Assembly (NCBI GenBank): GCA_947302975.1 | Contig: CAMYXA010000004.1 | Location: forward strand, 1 to 53,445 | DNA length: 53,445 nt | Reading direction: 5' to 3' | DNA from: an uncultured Candidatus Saccharibacteria bacterium | GTDB lineage: Bacteria; Patescibacteriota; Saccharimonadia; Saccharimonadales; Saccharimonadaceae | Part shown: piece by piece, positions 35,144 to 44,149 of the stretch | Layout of the letters: each line of letters opens with the position of its first letter | How positions within the stretch are numbered: the stretch's first letter is position 1 | Position numbers and translations under genes: made by a program | The notes under the pieces: model-generated | Told to the model about the DNA's origin: nothing | Database searches by the model: none | The model's input: only the letters and a program-made list of their open reading frames with translations

Positions 35144-37759
35144 GTGGAGGACACTAAGAGAAGGTTTCTCATTATGGCCTGTGCGTCAATTGGCGTGATG
35201 GCTATTTTTGGTGCTGTTTATGGCATCATCAACAATAACAACGCGGATCAGAACGTTCCGGAAACTGCCGTTCAGACCAAACCAAACAAAAACACTAGAA
35301 TTTCAATCCCAAAAACCTCAGCAGACGAAGAATCTGAAGAGGAAACAGCGGAAACCACACTCCCATCCGATGAACAAATCGCAGCTTATGTAAACCAACA
35401 TACCTATGATGGTGTCGCTCAGAACACTGGCGTTCCATCAAATTCTGGCACGGACACCCCAACCAACCCAGAAAATCCAACCAATCCAGAGAATCCGACT
35501 AACCCGACCGAGCCAGAAACCCCAGCTGAACCAGATCCAACTAATCCAGACGACCCAACCTACGGCGACTATATTCACGAAGGCGACGGAGTTGAACTTT
35601 CTGACGAAGTTGTCTATATGCAGAACTTCGAATACAGCCGCTTTGGCGAGATGGAATACGACACTGAATATGAAATTGTCGACGCTCGCGATGGCAAAGC
35701 CTACACGATCAAAAAGGTCCAAATGAACCGAAAAGACCATGTTGTCATGGTTGAAGACTTGCAACTCGGCTCAACCGAGAAACCAATGGTTTTGACTCCA
35801 ACCTACTCAAATGTCAAAGAAACCACCATCCTTCCGAAGAGCTCTGATATCGCGGAACTCGACGAAAACTCTACCGAGCCAAATAACTCCATCAACATCG
35901 ATGGCGACACTTATCTCTACTCTCCAATCGCCGCCCTCGCAGGCCAAGATGACTCCTCCAAATTGGAAGCATATAACGACTATAACGGCGAAGTCTCAAT
36001 CTGTCCAAAAGGTTGGCGCCTACCGGCCGTCATGGAAGACTATGTCTATAGGGGCTACGACACCGAAACTGATTTCTCAGAAGAGACCCATGCGGTAAGT
36101 AATGGCTATGGTGATGAAACACATTATGCTTCTTCAACTTGGCGTAGATTTGTCAATAACGACGCCACCATCTATGCCCATGCAAGTGATGGCTTTCATG
36201 AACGCTCGGTGGCCGATCCTCAAAACGTCCATGTACGCTGTATCTTCGGTGCACCACTCTATGAACACGCAATCGTAACATATGACGGCAATGGCGGCAC
36301 TCTTGAATTTGCCGGCAAAGAGGGAATGGACAGGATCTCAGTCGGTCAATCTTATTCAAAAGCATCCAATGACTACTGGGAAGCAATGTATCCATCACTC
36401 GCGGTCTACCATCAGATGCCATATCCAAAGTTTGAGGTTTCTAACTGGGATGGCCCATCACCAACCCGTGAAGGCTACGTCTTCTTTGGCTGGGCTCTAG
36501 ATAAAAACGCCACCACGCCAGACTATACAGTCGATAGCTACATTGGATTTAATGAGGATATCACGCTCTACGCCGTTTGGCTCTCCGAGAATGACACTGT
36601 CACCATCACTAGGAATAGTAATGGCTACGTTGAACCTGTTGATTCAGAAACAATTTACGGCGGACGCGAAGTTGTTGAAATTAATCAGAATGACTTCACT
36701 AAGCTCGACGGCAACGTCTATATCGCCAAGATCAATGCGCACGGCGTATGTGAGTATAGCAACTCTACTGTCATGAGAATCAACTACAATCTTGCTGCCG
36801 GGGACAAGCTTTATATCTACAATACCTATGAAGAAGCAGAGTGGTTCAGGGATGATGAAGTGGCAATCGAAGCGAACGGTCTATATGTGGATATACTAAC
36901 CGGTTCTGGAACCATTAATCTTGATATGAACACGGAGTCTTCGGTCGGTCTCATTCTCGTAAAGAGCGGCAATTCAACCTTGAATATCAAGGCAATTGGT
37001 GGCCGCTGCGAAATTGAGCCAAGCAAACATTGGTGGAACCAAGGTGGATTTGAATCCCAGGGTTATCGTCTACTAGGTTGGTCGACTGATCCGAACGCTA
37101 CCGAGCCAACGTATGGGGCATGGCTATACGACAACGACGATCTTCTCCCACTCGATTTCATCACGGAAGATACGACACTCTATGCAATCTGGGAACAGCC
37201 AAGTAGCATAACTTTGAACGTCGCTCCATCTAACTTCTCGGATGGCAGCACAACTAGGACCTTCAGATACTTCCCTTCAAGCGATGCTCATGCTGAAGTC
37301 TTCACTACAGACGACGATGAAGTAAAGCGAGAAGTCCATTATCGCGGTGGACCAAACTACGCATTCGTCAAATTAACCGAAGAGCAGGAAGATGCTGGCG
37401 CAAGAGTCTGCGTTATTGAAGGTACTCTTCCAGACATTCCGATGGTACGCGCTTGTTCTGGAGCTTCAATCGATACCAACAGGGGTGGCACGAATTCAGT
37501 ATTTAAGGCTGACATAATCACTGTCTTTGTTGACTTCGGAGATCTCCCAGCGGGTTCCGAGATTGAAGTCTATGTGAGCGGCGACGTCGACTGGGTTGAT
37601 GATGGCGACATGGAGTTCTACCCTCAGGATCAAGATTCATTCGTCGGCTGGTCAACTACCCCTAATACCGCCACACCAGAATTCTTGCCGGATGAATTAC
37701 GATACTACATGATGTTCGGGCCGAAAAACGCAACCCTTTACGCAGCCTACGCTGAGTAA
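35144..37759 (+). CDS. Membrane-anchored surface protein: Pro-rich stalk, FISUMP domain, InlB_B-like repeats
   Basis: GTG start after AAGGAG; TM FLIMACASIGVMAIFGAVYG; NPENPTNPENPTNPTEPETPAEP stalk; SICPKGWRLPAV...VRCIFG; REGYVFFGWALDKNATTPDY...ITLYAVW, GYRLLGWSTDPNATEPTY...TTLYAIW, SFVGWSTTPNTATPEF...ATLYAAY. Confidence 0.85.
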   Translation: MEDTKRRFLIMACASIGVMAIFGAVYGIINNNNADQNVPETAVQTKPNKNTRISIPKTSADEESEEETAETTLPSDEQIAAYVNQHTYDGVAQNTGVPSNSGTDTPTNPENPTNPENPTNPTEPETPAEPDPTNPDDPTYGDYIHEGDGVELSDEVVYMQNFEYSRFGEMEYDTEYEIVDARDGKAYTIKKVQMNRKDHVVMVEDLQLGSTEKPMVLTPTYSNVKETTILPKSSDIAELDENSTEPNNSINIDGDTYLYSPIAALAGQDDSSKLEAYNDYNGEVSICPKGWRLPAVMEDYVYRGYDTETDFSEETHAVSNGYGDETHYASSTWRRFVNNDATIYAHASDGFHERSVADPQNVHVRCIFGAPLYEHAIVTYDGNGGTLEFAGKEGMDRISVGQSYSKASNDYWEAMYPSLAVYHQMPYPKFEVSNWDGPSPTREGYVFFGWALDKNATTPDYTVDSYIGFNEDITLYAVWLSENDTVTITRNSNGYVEPVDSETIYGGREVVEINQNDFTKLDGNVYIAKINAHGVCEYSNSTVMRINYNLAAGDKLYIYNTYEEAEWFRDDEVAIEANGLYVDILTGSGTINLDMNTESSVGLILVKSGNSTLNIKAIGGRCEIEPSKHWWNQGGFESQGYRLLGWSTDPNATEPTYGAWLYDNDDLLPLDFITEDTTLYAIWEQPSSITLNVAPSNFSDGSTTRTFRYFPSSDAHAEVFTTDDDEVKREVHYRGGPNYAFVKLTEEQEDAGARVCVIEGTLPDIPMVRACSGASIDTNRGGTNSVFKADIITVFVDFGDLPAGSEIEVYVSGDVDWVDDGDMEFYPQDQDSFVGWSTTPNTATPEFLPDELRYYMMFGPKNATLYAAYAE

Positions 37760-37760
37760 T

Positions 37761-37788
37761 AAAAATCCCGCGAAAATGCGGGATTTTT
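37761..37788 (+). terminator. Intrinsic terminator
   Basis: AAAATCCCGC-GAAAAT-GCGGGATTTTT. Confidence 0.85.
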
Positions 37789-37846
37789 CTTGTATTTTAA
37801 GGGGCGATATGGTATAATTACCAAGATATTAACAATAAGGGAAAAT

Positions 37847-38383
37847 ATGAGTCGTATCGGAAAACAACCTATCGATATTCCGGCAGGAGTGACAATTACG
37901 GTCGGCGACAAAGAGATTACTGTCGCAGGACCAAAAGGTTCACTCGTTGTCCCGGTTCAACCTCAGACCGAAACTAAGGTCGAAGGTACTCAAATCGTCG
38001 TCACTAGAAAAGATGACGAACCAAAATCTCGTGCTTGGCATGGCCTTCAGCGCGCATTGCTCAACAATGCCGTCCAAGGTGTAACCAAAGGTTTCGAGAA
38101 AAAACTAGAAATTAATGGTGTCGGCTTCCGTCTATCTGGCGGTGGCAAGTCCATCGAAATGGCCCTCGGTTTTTCACACCCAGTGAAATACGAAGCTCCA
38201 GAAGGTGTCGAACTCACCACTAACAAAATGGAAATCACTGTCTCTGGCATCGACAAACAAAAGGTCGGCCAAGTTGCAGCTGAAATCCGTAGCCTTAAGA
38301 AACCAGAACCATACAAGGGTAAAGGTATCAAATATGTTGATGAAGTTATCATCCGTAAGGCTGGAAAGGCAGGTAAGAAGTAA
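37847..38383 (+). CDS. rplF: 50S ribosomal protein L6
   Basis: MSRIGKQPIDIPAGVTI; PEPYKGKGIKYVDEVIIRKAGKAGKK. Confidence 0.96.
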   Translation: MSRIGKQPIDIPAGVTITVGDKEITVAGPKGSLVVPVQPQTETKVEGTQIVVTRKDDEPKSRAWHGLQRALLNNAVQGVTKGFEKKLEINGVGFRLSGGGKSIEMALGFSHPVKYEAPEGVELTTNKMEITVSGIDKQKVGQVAAEIRSLKKPEPYKGKGIKYVDEVIIRKAGKAGKK

Positions 38384-38712
38384 TGAAAGCTGAATTTAGA
38401 GCTAATCGTACTCGTGCGAAGATTCACGGTACTGCAGAACGCCCACGCCTAAGCGTGAATTTCTCAAATCTTCACATCACTGCCCAAATCATCAATGATG
38501 ACAAAGGTGTTACCCTCGCTTACGCCACCACCGTTGGCCAAAAGCTCACTGGCACCAAAACCGAGAAAGCTGCCGAAATTGGTAAGCAAATCGCAGCCAA
38601 AGCCAAGAAAGCAAAAATCTCCAAAGTCGTCTTTGATCGTGGCTCAAAACTATATGCTGGTCGCATGTCCGCTCTTGCTGACGCTGCCCGCAAGGAAGGA
38701 TTGGAATTCTAA
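38383..38712 (+). CDS. rplR: 50S ribosomal protein L18
   Basis: RTRAKIHGTAERPRLSVNFSNLHITAQIINDDKG; VVFDRGSKLYAGRMSALADAARKEGLEF. Confidence 0.95.
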   Translation: MKAEFRANRTRAKIHGTAERPRLSVNFSNLHITAQIINDDKGVTLAYATTVGQKLTGTKTEKAAEIGKQIAAKAKKAKISKVVFDRGSKLYAGRMSALADAARKEGLEF

Positions 38713-38714
38713 TC

Positions 38715-39335
38715 ATGGCCGAAGAAGCAAAAGTTATTAACAAAGCTGGTACTCTCAAAATGACCGACGAGGTCGCTGCAAAGAAAGATACCAAAGACAT
38801 CAATGGCAAACGCATTGATCGCCGCAATCGCCGTGATCGTGTCAAAGCCGATGTTGCTCCAAAAGAATTCGACGAAATCACCATCGCTGTCGATCGCGTT
38901 TCTCGCACCGTCGCTGGTGGTCGCCGCATGCGCTTCAAAGCACTTGTTGCTATTGGAAATCACAAGAACAAAGTTGGTATTGGCGTAGCCAAAGGTAACG
39001 ACGTTACCACCGCTGTCGCAAAAGCCACTTCAAAAGCTAAAAAGACAATGATTACCTTCGCTATGGATGGTGAAACTATCTGCCACGAAGTCGAAGCCAA
39101 GGTCACTGGCGCAAACATCATCATGAAGCCAGCTGCTCCTGGTACCGGTATTATCGCCGGCGGTACCGTCCGTTCTATCATGGGTCTCACCGGAGTCAAG
39201 AACCTCATTTCTAAATCTCTCGGTTCAACCAACAAGGTAAACATTGCTTACGCTGTTATTGAAGGTTTGAAAGCTCAAGTTCCTCGCTCTGAGTGGACTG
39301 GTGCTAAAAAAGCCGCCAAAAAGGAGACTAAGTAA
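38715..39335 (+). CDS. rpsE: 30S ribosomal protein S5
   Basis: VSRTVAGGRRMRFKALVAIGNHKNKVGIGVAKGNDVTTAVAKA. Confidence 0.96.
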   Translation: MAEEAKVINKAGTLKMTDEVAAKKDTKDINGKRIDRRNRRDRVKADVAPKEFDEITIAVDRVSRTVAGGRRMRFKALVAIGNHKNKVGIGVAKGNDVTTAVAKATSKAKKTMITFAMDGETICHEVEAKVTGANIIMKPAAPGTGIIAGGTVRSIMGLTGVKNLISKSLGSTNKVNIAYAVIEGLKAQVPRSEWTGAKKAAKKETK

Positions 39336-39799
39336 TGAAATATAATGATTTAGTTGTTGAGAGAAATTCTCGCCCAACCCGCAAGGGTCGTGGTATCTCC
39401 GCTGGCCAAGGTAAAACCGCTGGCCGTGGTACCAAAGGTCAAAAAGCCCGCACCGGTCACCGCAAAATGGCTGCCGGATTCATGGGTGGCCAACGTGCCA
39501 TCATGCAAGCTATTCCAAAGCTCAAAGGCTTCAAGAGCTTGCACGCTAAGGCTGAAGTCGTCTACACCGATCGTTTGAACGATCTCAAAGGCAACGTCGA
39601 CAACTTCGTCCTCGCAGATAAGAATCTTATCTCAACCCCATACACCAAAGTCAAGGTTATCACCCGCGGTGAACTCACTGCTAAGATCGACCTCGAGACT
39701 CAATTCGCTTCCAAAACTGCAATCGCAGCATTGAAAAATGCCGGTGGTAGCTTCAAAAAAGTTCCTACCCCAATGCGCCCAGCCAAGAAAGCTGAATAA
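39335..39799 (+). CDS. rplO: 50S ribosomal protein L15
   Basis: KGRGISAGQGKTAGRGTKGQKARTG; GGSFKKV C-terminus. Confidence 0.95.
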   Translation: MKYNDLVVERNSRPTRKGRGISAGQGKTAGRGTKGQKARTGHRKMAAGFMGGQRAIMQAIPKLKGFKSLHAKAEVVYTDRLNDLKGNVDNFVLADKNLISTPYTKVKVITRGELTAKIDLETQFASKTAIAALKNAGGSFKKVPTPMRPAKKAE

Positions 39800-39804
39800 T
39801 TATA

Positions 39805-39833
39805 AAAGATGGTCCTTCGGGGCCATCTTTTTG
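39805..39833 (+). terminator. Terminator after rplO
   Basis: AAAGATGG-TCCTTCGG-GGCCATCTTTTTG. Confidence 0.8.
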
Positions 39834-39880
39834 TTGGGAAAATGTAGTATAATTAAGAGAGTAAAAAGTGGAGAAAACCT

Positions 39881-40597
39881 ATGAATCAGGACGCGCTGAA
39901 AACCAGCACTAAACAAAGAATTATTATCGCTCTCATCGCGATTGTGATGCTTGGCTCAATTATTGCCTCATATGCTGCAATCGTCATTGGCGGCAACGGC
40001 TCATCAAAGAAAACTAGCCAAACTAGCGACAACGAACTCGTCGAAAAAGCTCAAAAAGAATATGATGCTGCCGCAAACGAAATCTACGGTAACCAAGATT
40101 ATTTCAATGAATTCGTTGCAATGAAGAATAATGTCGTTGCCTTCAACGAAGTTTCCGCAAATGAAAACGGCTTGGTCGCAAAAGATTTGAAAGTCGGTTC
40201 CGGACGCGAACTCGCTGATGGCGATCTCAACTATGTCGCCTTCTATATCGGCTTCTGTGCCGACGAGAGCATCTTCGATTCGTCTCTCAACTCAACCACA
40301 AACCCAACCGCATTCAAGGGTGGTCTTGATGTCACCTCAATCGGCTCACTTATCGAAGGTTGGAACCTTGGTGTTGTCGGTATGAAACTCGGCGGCATCC
40401 GTGAAGTCACTATCCCAGGCGAACTCGCCTATGGCAGCGCCATGGAAATTTGCGGCGGTTTGAACAAGCCTCTCAAATTCATTATCATGGCCGTCGATCA
40501 AACCGATAAGCTCAATCTCGCCAGAACCAAACTTCAATACGCTCAAATGGGAATCGACTACGATAGTCTAAACGTCCAGTCTGGCGCCGAGGAATAA
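39881..40597 (+). CDS. Membrane-anchored FKBP-type peptidyl-prolyl isomerase
   Basis: N-terminal TM; LIEGWNLGVVGMKLGGIREVTIPGELAYG...PLKFIIMAVD. Confidence 0.9.
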   Translation: MNQDALKTSTKQRIIIALIAIVMLGSIIASYAAIVIGGNGSSKKTSQTSDNELVEKAQKEYDAAANEIYGNQDYFNEFVAMKNNVVAFNEVSANENGLVAKDLKVGSGRELADGDLNYVAFYIGFCADESIFDSSLNSTTNPTAFKGGLDVTSIGSLIEGWNLGVVGMKLGGIREVTIPGELAYGSAMEICGGLNKPLKFIIMAVDQTDKLNLARTKLQYAQMGIDYDSLNVQSGAEE

Positions 40598-41940
40598 TGA
40601 ATAAACAAACCTTCTTCTTTTACGATTTGGAAACGTCGGGCTTAAGTCCACGTGACGATCGTATTATGCAGTTTGCCGGTCAGCGCACCGATCTTGATTT
40701 AAATCCAATCGGTGAGCCAATCAATGTGCTCCTCAAAATCAACGACGACACGTTGCCAAGCCCAAGTGCCATCATGGTGACAAAGATTACCCCACAGAGC
40801 ACTCTTCGCGATGGCCTGACCGAAGCTGAATTTGCCAAATTCGTAACCGAAGAAGTTTTCACTCCAAACACAATCGCTGTTGGATATAACACAGTCCGTT
40901 TTGATGATGAATTTATGCGCCACCTATTTTGGCGTACATTCTACGATCCATATGAATTTGAGTGGAAAGATGGTCGCAGTCGCTGGGATCTTCTCGACGT
41001 AGTTCGCCTCACCCGCGCGCTTCGCCCGGAGGGAATTAACTGGCCGGTCACGGAAGATGGCAAGGCCACCAACCGTCTCGAACTCATCACGAAGCTCAAC
41101 AACATTTCTCACGAACACGCCCACGATGCCGAAGCCGATGTCCAGGCCTCAATCGATGTCGCAAGATTAATTCGCGACAAGCAACCAGATCTATTCAACT
41201 TCCTATTTAAGATTCGTGGCAAAAACGACGTCAAGAAAATTGTGAACCTAGAGAACAAAACTCCGTTCGTCTATGCTTGTGGCCGCTACTCGGCGGAGCA
41301 CGAAAAGACCACGGTCGCCTTTCCTTTGACGGCTGGCCAAAACGGCAACGTCATGGTTTTTGATCTTCGTTACAATCTCGAAGAAATGGACCCAGAAAAA
41401 ACCTATCCAATCGTCAAAGAACTTTGCCTCAACAAATGTCCAGCCGTGGCGCCACTTGGTGTTCTCGACAAAGCTGATGGTTGGAAGAAGATTGGACTCA
41501 CCAAGGAAACGGTCGATAAGAACCTCGAAATCCTTTTGACTCATCCAGAGTTTGCTGAAAAAATGCGCGAAAAAGTTGAGAATCATCCTGAATATGCTCC
41601 ATCTATCGATCCGGAATCAGCGCTCTATGACGGCTTCTTGAACGACCGTGATCGCATTCGTTGCGAAGCAGTCCGAAACGCCAAGGAAAACGAACTTGCC
41701 GACTTCAACCCAGAATTTGTCGACGAACGTCTCCCGGAACTTCTCTTGCACTACAAGGCCAAAAACTTCCCACGCACCCTGACTTCCGACGAAGAAGAAA
41801 AATGGCAAGCCTATCGCCACGCTCGCCTCGAGCGCCAGGCGCCAAAGTTCTTACTCGAGCTCGAAAAGGTAACCGACGATTACATCAAAGAAGAGCTAAG
41901 ACTCTACTATGAATCCCTAAACGACAGTGACTATTCATAA
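40597..41940 (+). CDS. sbcB: Exodeoxyribonuclease I-like (DEDDh exonuclease)
   Basis: FFFYDLETSGLSPRDDRIMQFAGQRTD; AVGYNTVRFDDEFMRHLFWR; SHEHAHDAEADVQASIDVARLI. Confidence 0.9.
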   Translation: MNKQTFFFYDLETSGLSPRDDRIMQFAGQRTDLDLNPIGEPINVLLKINDDTLPSPSAIMVTKITPQSTLRDGLTEAEFAKFVTEEVFTPNTIAVGYNTVRFDDEFMRHLFWRTFYDPYEFEWKDGRSRWDLLDVVRLTRALRPEGINWPVTEDGKATNRLELITKLNNISHEHAHDAEADVQASIDVARLIRDKQPDLFNFLFKIRGKNDVKKIVNLENKTPFVYACGRYSAEHEKTTVAFPLTAGQNGNVMVFDLRYNLEEMDPEKTYPIVKELCLNKCPAVAPLGVLDKADGWKKIGLTKETVDKNLEILLTHPEFAEKMREKVENHPEYAPSIDPESALYDGFLNDRDRIRCEAVRNAKENELADFNPEFVDERLPELLLHYKAKNFPRTLTSDEEEKWQAYRHARLERQAPKFLLELEKVTDDYIKEELRLYYESLNDSDYS

Positions 41941-41976
41941 AACTTATGCTAAAATAGTCTAAAGAAAGGTGGGCAA

Positions 41977-42924
41977 ATGTCGAATAAAGTAATGATTGTT
42001 GGTACTGGTAACGTTGGCGCGTCAATCGCCTTTGCTATTTTGAACCAACGTACCGCCGTGAACGAACTTATCCTGACAGATATCATCGCAAAAGATGCTG
42101 AAGGTGAAGCGATGGATCTTTCTGATGCTCTCGCCGTCGCTCCAAGCTACCTCAAGATTAAGAATGGAACCTACAAAGATGCCAAGGATTGCGACATTGT
42201 CGTGATTGCTGCTGGCGCTCCGCAAAAGACTGGCGAAACCCGTCTTAACCTCTTGAAGAAAAACGCCAACATCTTGAAGGGCATGGTCGACCAAATCATG
42301 GATTCCGGATTCAAAGGTATTTTTATTGTCGTCACTAATCCAATGGATGTTATGTCTTATCTCGTTTGGAAATTCTCCGGCCTCCCATCCGAAAAAGTTA
42401 TCGGCACTGGCACAATTCTAGATTCCGCCCGCCTTCGCGAGAGACTGTCTGAATATCTGAGCATTCATCCAAAATCCGTCCACGCTTATCAAATTGGTGA
42501 GCATGGTGATTCTGAATTCGCGCTTTGGTCTGCCGCAACCGCAGGTGGCCAAAAAATCACCACCATGCTAAAACCAGAAATCCTCGACGAAATCGAAGAT
42601 TATGTCAGAAACGAAGCCTACGCCATTATCAACCGCAAAGGTTCAACCCACTATGGAATTGGTGCCTGCGTGGTCCAAATCTTGAACTGCATCTTGAATG
42701 ATGAAAAGCGCGTTCTTTCTGTCTCTCACTATCACGACTTTGACGATGTTTATTACGGTTGCCCAGCAGTTGTCGGTAAAAACGGCATCATCCGCTCGGT
42801 CGACGTCGAAATGTCTGAGGGTGAGGGGATTAAACTCGCAAAAACTGTCGGAGTTTTGAAAAAAGCGATCAGCAGCCTAAAAGTCGAAGGCTGCCCTAAA
42901 CTTGACCGTCCTAAGCATAAGTAG
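41977..42924 (+). CDS. ldh: L-lactate dehydrogenase
   Basis: MIVGTGNVGASIAFAIL; GAPQKTGETRLNLLKKN; HAYQIGEHGDSEFALWS. Confidence 0.93.
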   Translation: MSNKVMIVGTGNVGASIAFAILNQRTAVNELILTDIIAKDAEGEAMDLSDALAVAPSYLKIKNGTYKDAKDCDIVVIAAGAPQKTGETRLNLLKKNANILKGMVDQIMDSGFKGIFIVVTNPMDVMSYLVWKFSGLPSEKVIGTGTILDSARLRERLSEYLSIHPKSVHAYQIGEHGDSEFALWSAATAGGQKITTMLKPEILDEIEDYVRNEAYAIINRKGSTHYGIGACVVQILNCILNDEKRVLSVSHYHDFDDVYYGCPAVVGKNGIIRSVDVEMSEGEGIKLAKTVGVLKKAISSLKVEGCPKLDRPKHK

Positions 42925-42971
42925 TAAAGTATTTAATAGTTATCGATAAAATATTAACTTAAAGGAACAAA

Positions 42972-44078
42972 ATGGATCCATTACTAAATAATACAACTCC
43001 AAAACCACCGGTCCCAGCACCAATGCCACCGACCGACAACATGCCAAACATCCCATCCGCAGGCGCTGCCCCAGCTCCAGCTGCTCCAGCTCCAGCTGCA
43101 GCACCGGCACCAGCACCAGCCCCGGCACCAGCCCCAGTCGCTGCTGCTCCAAGCATGGAAGCTGCTCCAGCTCCAGTTATGTCAGTCGAAAATGCCTTTG
43201 TGGGCACTCAGGCTCCATCTCCAATCTCTATGGGTGCAACCGAACCTTTGACTGAACCAGATCCAATCCCAGAACCAGATCCAATCGAAGAAGCTTTGAA
43301 GGCTCCAATTCGTGCAGCTGATCCTGTTCCTGGTTCAATTGGTAGCGCGGTTTCTGTTCCTTCCGACGCTCCAGCTGTTCCGGACAACATGATGCCACCA
43401 ATGGCTGGCGCTTCTGTCCCAACCACTCCACTAAACAATGTTGCCTTCAACACTGAGCCAACCAAAATGACGGATCCAATGGCCAAAAAGCAACAAAAGA
43501 ACCAAAAATCTATCATCATTATTGCAATCATCGGCGTCTTGCTTCTTGTTGGTGTTGGCGTTGCTATCCTCATTATGACTATGAACAACAAAAAGCCAGC
43601 CCCAGCTCCAGCTCCAGAACCAGTTCAGGTTATCGACAAAACCCCAGAAGCGGGAACTACGGTCTGTACTTATGAAGGAACCGACGATGAGCTCGCTCTC
43701 TACGAAGGTGCAACCAGCTTCTCAAAAGAAGTCAGAATGAAATTCGACAATAGCGATCTCTTGACCGAAATTAAATTCTCAACCACTGTTGGTTTTGATG
43801 ATATTGAATTCTCCGAAGCCATCAAGACTAAACTCGACAATGACTACAAAGAAGAATACGGATTCCTTGGCTTTGAAAAAGACCCATATACTACCGAAAT
43901 CCTAACCAACGAAGACGAAATTGTTCTTTCGTTTGGTACAGACGACGTGGATGATATTGACGACAATAGCAAGGATCTTATGTCTCTCATCAATGACGAA
44001 GATGGCAACATCGACCTCACCTACGAAACAATCACCGGAACCTACGCTGATCTTGGTTTCACCTGCGAAGACAAATAA
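42972..44078 (+). CDS. Pro/Ala-rich single-pass membrane protein
   Basis: AAPAPAAPAPAAAPAPAPAPAPAPVAA low-complexity; one TM (SIIIIAIIGVLLLVGVGVAILIM); second PAPAPAPEP tract; acidic C-terminal domain. Confidence 0.82.
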   Translation: MDPLLNNTTPKPPVPAPMPPTDNMPNIPSAGAAPAPAAPAPAAAPAPAPAPAPAPVAAAPSMEAAPAPVMSVENAFVGTQAPSPISMGATEPLTEPDPIPEPDPIEEALKAPIRAADPVPGSIGSAVSVPSDAPAVPDNMMPPMAGASVPTTPLNNVAFNTEPTKMTDPMAKKQQKNQKSIIIIAIIGVLLLVGVGVAILIMTMNNKKPAPAPAPEPVQVIDKTPEAGTTVCTYEGTDDELALYEGATSFSKEVRMKFDNSDLLTEIKFSTTVGFDDIEFSEAIKTKLDNDYKEEYGFLGFEKDPYTTEILTNEDEIVLSFGTDDVDDIDDNSKDLMSLINDEDGNIDLTYETITGTYADLGFTCEDK

Positions 44079-44084
44079 TTGAGA

Positions 44085-44113
44085 AAAGCCGGGCATGGGG
44101 AGCCCGGTTTTTT
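44085..44113 (+). terminator. Intrinsic terminator
   Basis: AAGCCGGGC-ATGGGGA-GCCCGGTTTTTT. Confidence 0.8.
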
Positions 44114-44149
44114 GTTGCAAAAACATCGAAAAGATTGTAAAATTATTTC

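Noticed and set aside
43050-43140. CRISPR-like repeat in GCTCCAGCTCCAGC tract
   Set aside because: In-frame Pro/Ala codon repeat without spacers.
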